Assembly: GCF_900100015.1 (NCBI RefSeq)
Contig: NZ_FNDD01000038.1
Location: forward strand, 1 to 45,215
From: Vibrio xiamenensis
Lineage (GTDB): Bacteria; Pseudomonadota; Gammaproteobacteria; Enterobacterales; Vibrionaceae
DNA: 45,215 nt
Reading direction: 5' to 3'
Below are positions 40,988 to 45,215 of this stretch, one piece after another. The notes under the pieces were generated by a model. The model was not told the DNA's origin. It searched no databases and was given only the letters and a program-made list of their open reading frames with translations. The translations under genes and the position numbers were made by a program. The first letter of the stretch is position 1. Each line of letters opens with the position of its first letter.

Positions 40988-42409
40988 TTAGCGAATCGAA
41001 AAACCGTTGGTCAGAGTGCAGCGTCTTAGGCGGCAGAAGGTTTTCGCTGACGTGGTGCCTTCCCCGGTTGGTGTGGCAATGGTGAAGGTATTAAAGCCCT
41101 CTGCGCCATAGCCGATACCGGCATAAGATGGCCCGTTTTTGACGAAAATCGAGGTCTGCATCAACTGGGCAACTTTGTTAAGCCGTGATACGTTTTGCGA
41201 ATGCATGGTTGCGGTGTGGTGCAGACCGCCTTCGACCTTAAGTGCCAGCGCCAATCCTTGTTCGAAATCGGCGACGCGCGCAATTGGCAACACTGGCATC
41301 AGTTGTTCGAGCATCATCAACGGGTCATCGGCTGGGGTTTCGACAATCAACAGTTTTGGCGCTTTAGCCGGACAGTGCAGCCCCGCGGTTTGCAATATAA
41401 CTTGTGGGTCTTTACCAATGAGCTTGCGGTTGATTTTGCCATCCACCACGCACGCGGCTTTAAGCGCGCTCACTTGTTGCGGCTCGCTAATCAACAGTGC
41501 GCCATATTCTCGCATTTGCGCAATCAGTTGATCGGCGACGGCATCGACCACCACCACGGCTTTTTCGGCGATGCAGGGCAGGTTATTGTCCAGTGAGGCA
41601 CCAGAAACGATATCTTGCGCCGCTTTGACGATTTCTGCGGTTTCATCGACTAAACACGGTGGATTGCCAGCGCCAGCGCCAATGGTTTTTTTGCCGCTTT
41701 TCAGCGCCATGGTGACAATGGCTGGGCCGCCAGTGACTGCGAGCACCGCAATGTCTGGGTGAGCCATCATTTTCTGGGTGTTGTCAAAGCTCGGTTCGGC
41801 AACGGTGACCACCAAATTACGCACGCCGCAGGTTTTGTAAATCAGTGCTTCGATTTTTTCAATCAACCAGATTGAAAGGTTTTTCGCGCCAGGGTGAGGG
41901 CTGAAATAAATCGCGTTACCGGCCGCCAACATGCTGATGCTATTGTTAATAATGGTCTCAGTGGGGTTAGTGCTAGGAGTGATTGAGCCAATGACGCCAA
42001 ATGGCGAATACTCAAACAGCACCATGCCATCATCGCCAGTGAGCGCGGTGGTTTTGAGATCTTCCACGCCCGGTGTTTTTTCCAGCGCGAGACGATTTTT
42101 TAAGATTTTATCGCCGACATTGCCCATGCCCGTTTCTTCGACCGCCTGTTCGGCCAGTTGCGTCACATCGTCGGCCAGTTGCTCACGAATCGCGGTGATG
42201 ATCGCGCTGCGACATTTCAGTGGTAGCTGGTGGTATTGCAAATAAGCTTGGCGCGCGGCGCGGATTGCGCTGTCGACATCGGCAAAAATCGCCACATCGC
42301 CGCTTGCCGCTGTTTGGCTTTGCGCGGGTGCGGTGAGTTTCTCACTTAGGATTGAACGAATTAAACCTTCGAGTTGTTCGCTGCTGATGGTTGATGATTG
42401 ATCACTCAT
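40988..42409 (-). CDS. pduP: CoA-acylating propionaldehyde dehydrogenase PduP, 473 aa
   Basis: A short amphipathic N-terminal helix (SEQLEGLIRSILSEKL) is the known kind of shell-encapsulation tag. The body is an aldehyde dehydrogenase: SPFGVIGSITPSTNPTETII, GAGNPPCLVDETAEIVKAAQ, and the nucleophile Cys in LDNNLPCIAEKAVVVV. The C-terminus has TFCRLRRCTLTNGF. It converts propionaldehyde, NAD+ and CoA to propionyl-CoA. Slightly longer than the Salmonella protein (464). Confidence 0.95.
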   Translation of the reverse strand: MSDQSSTISSEQLEGLIRSILSEKLTAPAQSQTAASGDVAIFADVDSAIRAARQAYLQYHQLPLKCRSAIITAIREQLADDVTQLAEQAVEETGMGNVGDKILKNRLALEKTPGVEDLKTTALTGDDGMVLFEYSPFGVIGSITPSTNPTETIINNSISMLAAGNAIYFSPHPGAKNLSIWLIEKIEALIYKTCGVRNLVVTVAEPSFDNTQKMMAHPDIAVLAVTGGPAIVTMALKSGKKTIGAGAGNPPCLVDETAEIVKAAQDIVSGASLDNNLPCIAEKAVVVVDAVADQLIAQMREYGALLISEPQQVSALKAACVVDGKINRKLIGKDPQVILQTAGLHCPAKAPKLLIVETPADDPLMMLEQLMPVLPIARVADFEQGLALALKVEGGLHHTATMHSQNVSRLNKVAQLMQTSIFVKNGPSYAGIGYGAEGFNTFTIATPTGEGTTSAKTFCRLRRCTLTNGFSIR

Positions 42410-42421
42410 AATGGTATTCCC

Positions 42422-43471
42422 CTAAATTCCTTGTAATGCCGCTTGGGCAATTTGCATGTCCTGTTCAACGCTGCCGCCGCTGATGCCAATTGCGCCGATT
42501 AATTGTTGCTGGTTGAAAATCGGATAGCCGCCGCCAAAAGAGACGATCTTGCCGCTGCAGCTGGCTTCCAATTGATACAAATCCTGCCCTGGCTGTACGG
42601 CCTGATGCAGTTCATGGGTCGGCATTTTCAGCGCTGCCGCACTGTAGGCTTTTTGCAGCGCTAAGTGAGTGCTGACCAGCAGTGCGCCGGGCATGCGATA
42701 GTGAATAATGGTGTTGCCGTGGCGGTCTACCAGCGCGAACACAATCGGTATGCCAATTTGCTGCGCTTTCGCTACGGCCAAATTAAGCAGCTTTAATGTT
42801 TGCTGTGTGGCGCTGGGTAATGCATTGCTTGCTGTGCTTTGTTGTGCGCAGGTGGCCGGTGTTGTGTCGGTTTGCACGCTTGTAGTGGCCTGATTCGCCT
42901 GACTCATCGCGGCTTGATAACGCGCGCTGATGGTGGTGACCAAACCTTGCAACTGGGCTTCGATATCTTCGCGTCTTGCCAGTGCGTATAGCGCATCAGA
43001 CAGGCGATTGAGATAGCGAATCAGCTCGGGGCGCAAGTTTAGCTCGTGGCTTAACGCAATCACGCGCCGTTCGGCGCGGCGAGCAATGGCGCGCGCCAGA
43101 TGCAAACGACTGGCGGCTTCGCATCGTCCAGGCAGCACAAAACTGTGTACTGGCGGCACTTGCGCCATCGCGTTATCAATCGCACGCTCTAAAGCGCTGA
43201 TGTCGGTATCGGTGATGCGTTTTTGCATCTCATCACGAATGTGTGCATTGGGCGCCGCCAGTTCAGCGCCCAAGTAAAACAGCTGAAATTGAATTCGATC
43301 GAGCAGCTCTTGGTGGCGAGTCACTTGCAGCGCTTTTTGCGCCAAACTGATCGCGGCGTTGAGTTCATCGACGGTGCCGTAGGTTTCCACCTGCGGCGCG
43401 ATTTTCTCGACTCGCGACCCTCCGACTAAAGCGGTGGTGCCTTTGTCGCCAGTTTTGGTGTAAATCCCCAT
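42422..43471 (-). CDS. pduO: Cob(I)alamin adenosyltransferase PduO, 349 aa
   Basis: The N-terminal 190 residues form the PduO-type transferase: YTKTGDKGTTALVGGSRVEK (ATP site), TYGTVDELNAAISLAQ, and RCEAASRLHLARAIARRAER. A linker rich in Ala/Thr/Gln (about 190-220) joins a C-terminal HbpS/GlcG-like domain (VDRHGNTIIHYRMPGALLVS; SFGGGYPIFNQQQLIGAIGI), which binds heme in Salmonella PduO. It makes adenosylcobalamin for diol dehydratase. Confidence 0.94.
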   Translation of the reverse strand: MGIYTKTGDKGTTALVGGSRVEKIAPQVETYGTVDELNAAISLAQKALQVTRHQELLDRIQFQLFYLGAELAAPNAHIRDEMQKRITDTDISALERAIDNAMAQVPPVHSFVLPGRCEAASRLHLARAIARRAERRVIALSHELNLRPELIRYLNRLSDALYALARREDIEAQLQGLVTTISARYQAAMSQANQATTSVQTDTTPATCAQQSTASNALPSATQQTLKLLNLAVAKAQQIGIPIVFALVDRHGNTIIHYRMPGALLVSTHLALQKAYSAAALKMPTHELHQAVQPGQDLYQLEASCSGKIVSFGGGYPIFNQQQLIGAIGISGGSVEQDMQIAQAALQGI

Positions 43472-43483
43472 AACGCCTCCGAG

Positions 43484-43774
43484 TTACTGGTTTGCAGGCA
43501 TTTCGCTGCAAGAAATCGAATCGACAATGGCGACAATGCATAAATCTGCCGCCGAGTGGGAATCATCCAACACCATGCGCGCCGAAGAGCCGCGCGTGAC
43601 CAGCACCAATTCGCCATCTCCAGCGCCCACCGAATCGATGGCCACTTCCAAACGGCAATTGGCGTTGACCTCGCCGCTCGGGTGAGCGGCTTGAACTAGC
43701 AACAGTTTTTTGCCAGTCAATGAATGAGATTTTTGGGTCGAAACAATCGAGCCCATGACTTTGACTAATTGCAT
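43484..43774 (-). CDS. pduN: Pentameric vertex protein PduN, 96 aa
   Basis: EutN/CcmL fold: MQLVKVMGSIVSTQKSHSLT, KLLLVQA, IDSVGAGDGELVLVTRGSSA, and DLCIVAIVDSI. Caps the vertices of the shell as a pentamer. Its start overlaps the pduM end by 10 bases. Confidence 0.95.
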   Translation of the reverse strand: MQLVKVMGSIVSTQKSHSLTGKKLLLVQAAHPSGEVNANCRLEVAIDSVGAGDGELVLVTRGSSARMVLDDSHSAADLCIVAIVDSISCSEMPANQ

Positions 43775-44277
43775 AATCTGTTCTCCGCATATACCCAGGG
43801 AATATGCCGCGCGATGAAGGTTTCTTTGGCCATTAGGGTGATAATGGTGCCGCGTGCCACCACCGCAATGCCATGTTCAACTTGACTGATGTCGCGATAA
43901 GCGAGCACCGATTGCGCGTAAAGATGCAGTGCCTCACCGCACTCGCTTTGCCAGTGAAAAGGTAAGTGTTGTAGCGCTTTCACGGGCAGCGCTAAGCACA
44001 GGGTAGTCGCCACACTCAGGTGCACATCAAGGCCAAGTTGAATCAGAGCGAAAAGATGCAGCGCCCGCGCACTTTGCCCATCACAGCGAGCAAGCTCGCA
44101 CACCAAGTCCAAACCAACATCGTCAATGACAATATGTTGATGGCGCGCTGCGATACTCAGTGGCAGCGGTTTATCAAGCGCGCAAGCGGGCAGGTGATAC
44201 ACCGCCTGTTGACGTTCGATAAGCAGTGCAACAATGCGGTCGACGATGGGTTCGATGGGGGCTGTGGCTTGATTCAT
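43765..44277 (-). CDS. pduM: Microcompartment assembly protein PduM, 170 aa
   Basis: Recognised by position between pduL and pduN and by the family pattern VDRIVALLIERQQAVYHLPA, HIVIDDVGLDLVCELARCD, and ARGTIITLMAKETFIARHIP. In Salmonella, loss of PduM disturbs assembly of the compartments; the exact role is unclear. Sequence conservation in PduM is low, which agrees with this one. Confidence 0.85.
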   Translation of the reverse strand: MNQATAPIEPIVDRIVALLIERQQAVYHLPACALDKPLPLSIAARHQHIVIDDVGLDLVCELARCDGQSARALHLFALIQLGLDVHLSVATTLCLALPVKALQHLPFHWQSECGEALHLYAQSVLAYRDISQVEHGIAVVARGTIITLMAKETFIARHIPWVYAENRLCN

Positions 44278-44289
44278 AGCAATAACCCG

Positions 44290-44946
44290 TTAACGTTTAC
44301 TCGCGAATCGGCATGGGCCGGTCGGCAGTAACCGCGCATAAGCGTCGGGATTAGTCAGATCGGCGGCGTTGGCTTCGTCGGTATCAAGGTGCATCTCAAG
44401 CGCCATATTGGGCGCAACGCGCACCGCAACTTGGTCAAACACGGTGCGCCGCGCCGAGCCTTCAATCGCAACTTTTATGTAATCGCCCTGACTGACGCCA
44501 TAAATCAGCGCATCCAGTGGTGACATATGAATATGACGCAGCGCGACAATCACGCCGTGCGGCAGTTCGAGTTCGCCGTGTTCACTGACCAGTTTCAATC
44601 CCGGCGTTTGGCTCAAATGTCCTGAAAGGCGCAGCGGCGCGCTGATGCCTAATGCTCTGGCATCGGTTTGCGAAATTTCGACCTGAGTTTGGCTGCGCAG
44701 TGGACCTAAAATGCGTACTTTTTTTAGTGCGCCTTTTGGGCCGACTAAAGTCACCGTTTGCTCGGCCGCATATTGCCCGGGCTGCTTTAACATTTTGCGC
44801 ACGCTAATTGGCTGATTGGGAAACAGAGTCTGATAATCGCCCTCACACAAATGCACATGATGGTTAGAAATTCCCACCGGAATAGGGCGCTCACGCATTT
44901 CGCTGATGACTTTGTTCACCGCTTGTTTTACTTGTCCGATATTCAC
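44290..44946 (-). CDS. pduL: Phosphate propanoyltransferase PduL, 218 aa
   Basis: An N-terminal helix (MNIGQVKQAVNKVISEMRER) is of the encapsulation type. Two barrel domains follow, with zinc ligands in GISNHHVHL and LRHIHMSP; EMHLDTDEANAA is near the C-terminus. It converts propionyl-CoA and phosphate to propionyl phosphate and so recycles CoA inside the shell. Begins directly after pduK. Confidence 0.94.
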   Translation of the reverse strand: MNIGQVKQAVNKVISEMRERPIPVGISNHHVHLCEGDYQTLFPNQPISVRKMLKQPGQYAAEQTVTLVGPKGALKKVRILGPLRSQTQVEISQTDARALGISAPLRLSGHLSQTPGLKLVSEHGELELPHGVIVALRHIHMSPLDALIYGVSQGDYIKVAIEGSARRTVFDQVAVRVAPNMALEMHLDTDEANAADLTNPDAYARLLPTGPCRFASKR

Positions 44947-44947
44947 T

Positions 44948-45215
<268 letters not shown>

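Overview
The window looks like gammaproteobacterial accessory DNA from a Vibrio, perhaps of the V. furnissii/V. fluvialis type. The Vibrio-type families (DUF2999, DUF445, a PilZ/YcgR-like protein, DUF368, GltS), the moderate GC and the large propanediol locus all point that way, but the species is inferred. A chromosome II location is possible because DUF368 and PilZ genes also lie near each other on V. cholerae chromosome II (recalled, not checked). I saw no rRNA, tRNA, CRISPR array or intact insertion sequence.

Layout. 0-1.2 kb: a gene end, then a cold-shock protein gene followed on the minus strand by very small lysine-rich ORFs, two of them with strong ribosome binding sites. 1.7-7 kb: an MFS transporter behind a Fur-box-like site, a beta-hydroxyacid dehydrogenase with a Crp/Fnr-type regulator, a formate/nitrite channel gene with an elaborate control region (sigma-54 promoter, ANTAR-type double hairpin overlapping an intrinsic terminator, upstream NarL/NarP-like palindrome), and mtgA. 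7-10 kb: a secreted polysaccharide deacetylase and a YfaP/TPR protein, then two AT-rich small envelope genes. 10-20 kb: two divergent LysR/MFS pairs, DUF2999 and DUF445 genes, an AT-rich island with a sulfotransferase, an outer-membrane barrel, a remnant of an ABC exporter gene, and a CtlX-type amidinohydrolase. 20-24 kb: secreted SurE-like nucleotidase plus lipoprotein, then an unfamiliar pair made of a membrane-anchored solute-binding-like protein and a membrane protein with a winged-helix-like tail. 24-35 kb: fdhD with a YdeP-type molybdo-oxidoreductase, an LprI-N/DUF1311 protein, DUF368 (popT-like), gltS behind a sigma-54-like promoter and a structured leader, PilZ protein, a YhhY-like acetyltransferase and an MFS transporter.

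35.1-45.2 kb is the distal part of a 1,2-propanediol utilisation (pdu) microcompartment operon on the minus strand, read in the order pduK (cut by the window end), L, M, N, O, P, Q, S, T, U, V, W, then cobA. The genes nearly abut or overlap. Together they supply shell proteins (K, N, T, U), aldehyde oxidation and reduction (P, Q), CoA recycling and ATP formation (L, W), and cobalamin reduction, adenosylation and precursor synthesis (S, O, CobA). The diol dehydratase and main shell genes should lie just beyond the right edge.

Most unusual points: the nitrate-type leader on the channel gene; the gltS leader; the putative membrane regulator pair at 21.6-23.6 kb; the Glu-Pro repeat tract in pduK on which the window stops; and the micro-ORF cluster behind the cold-shock gene.
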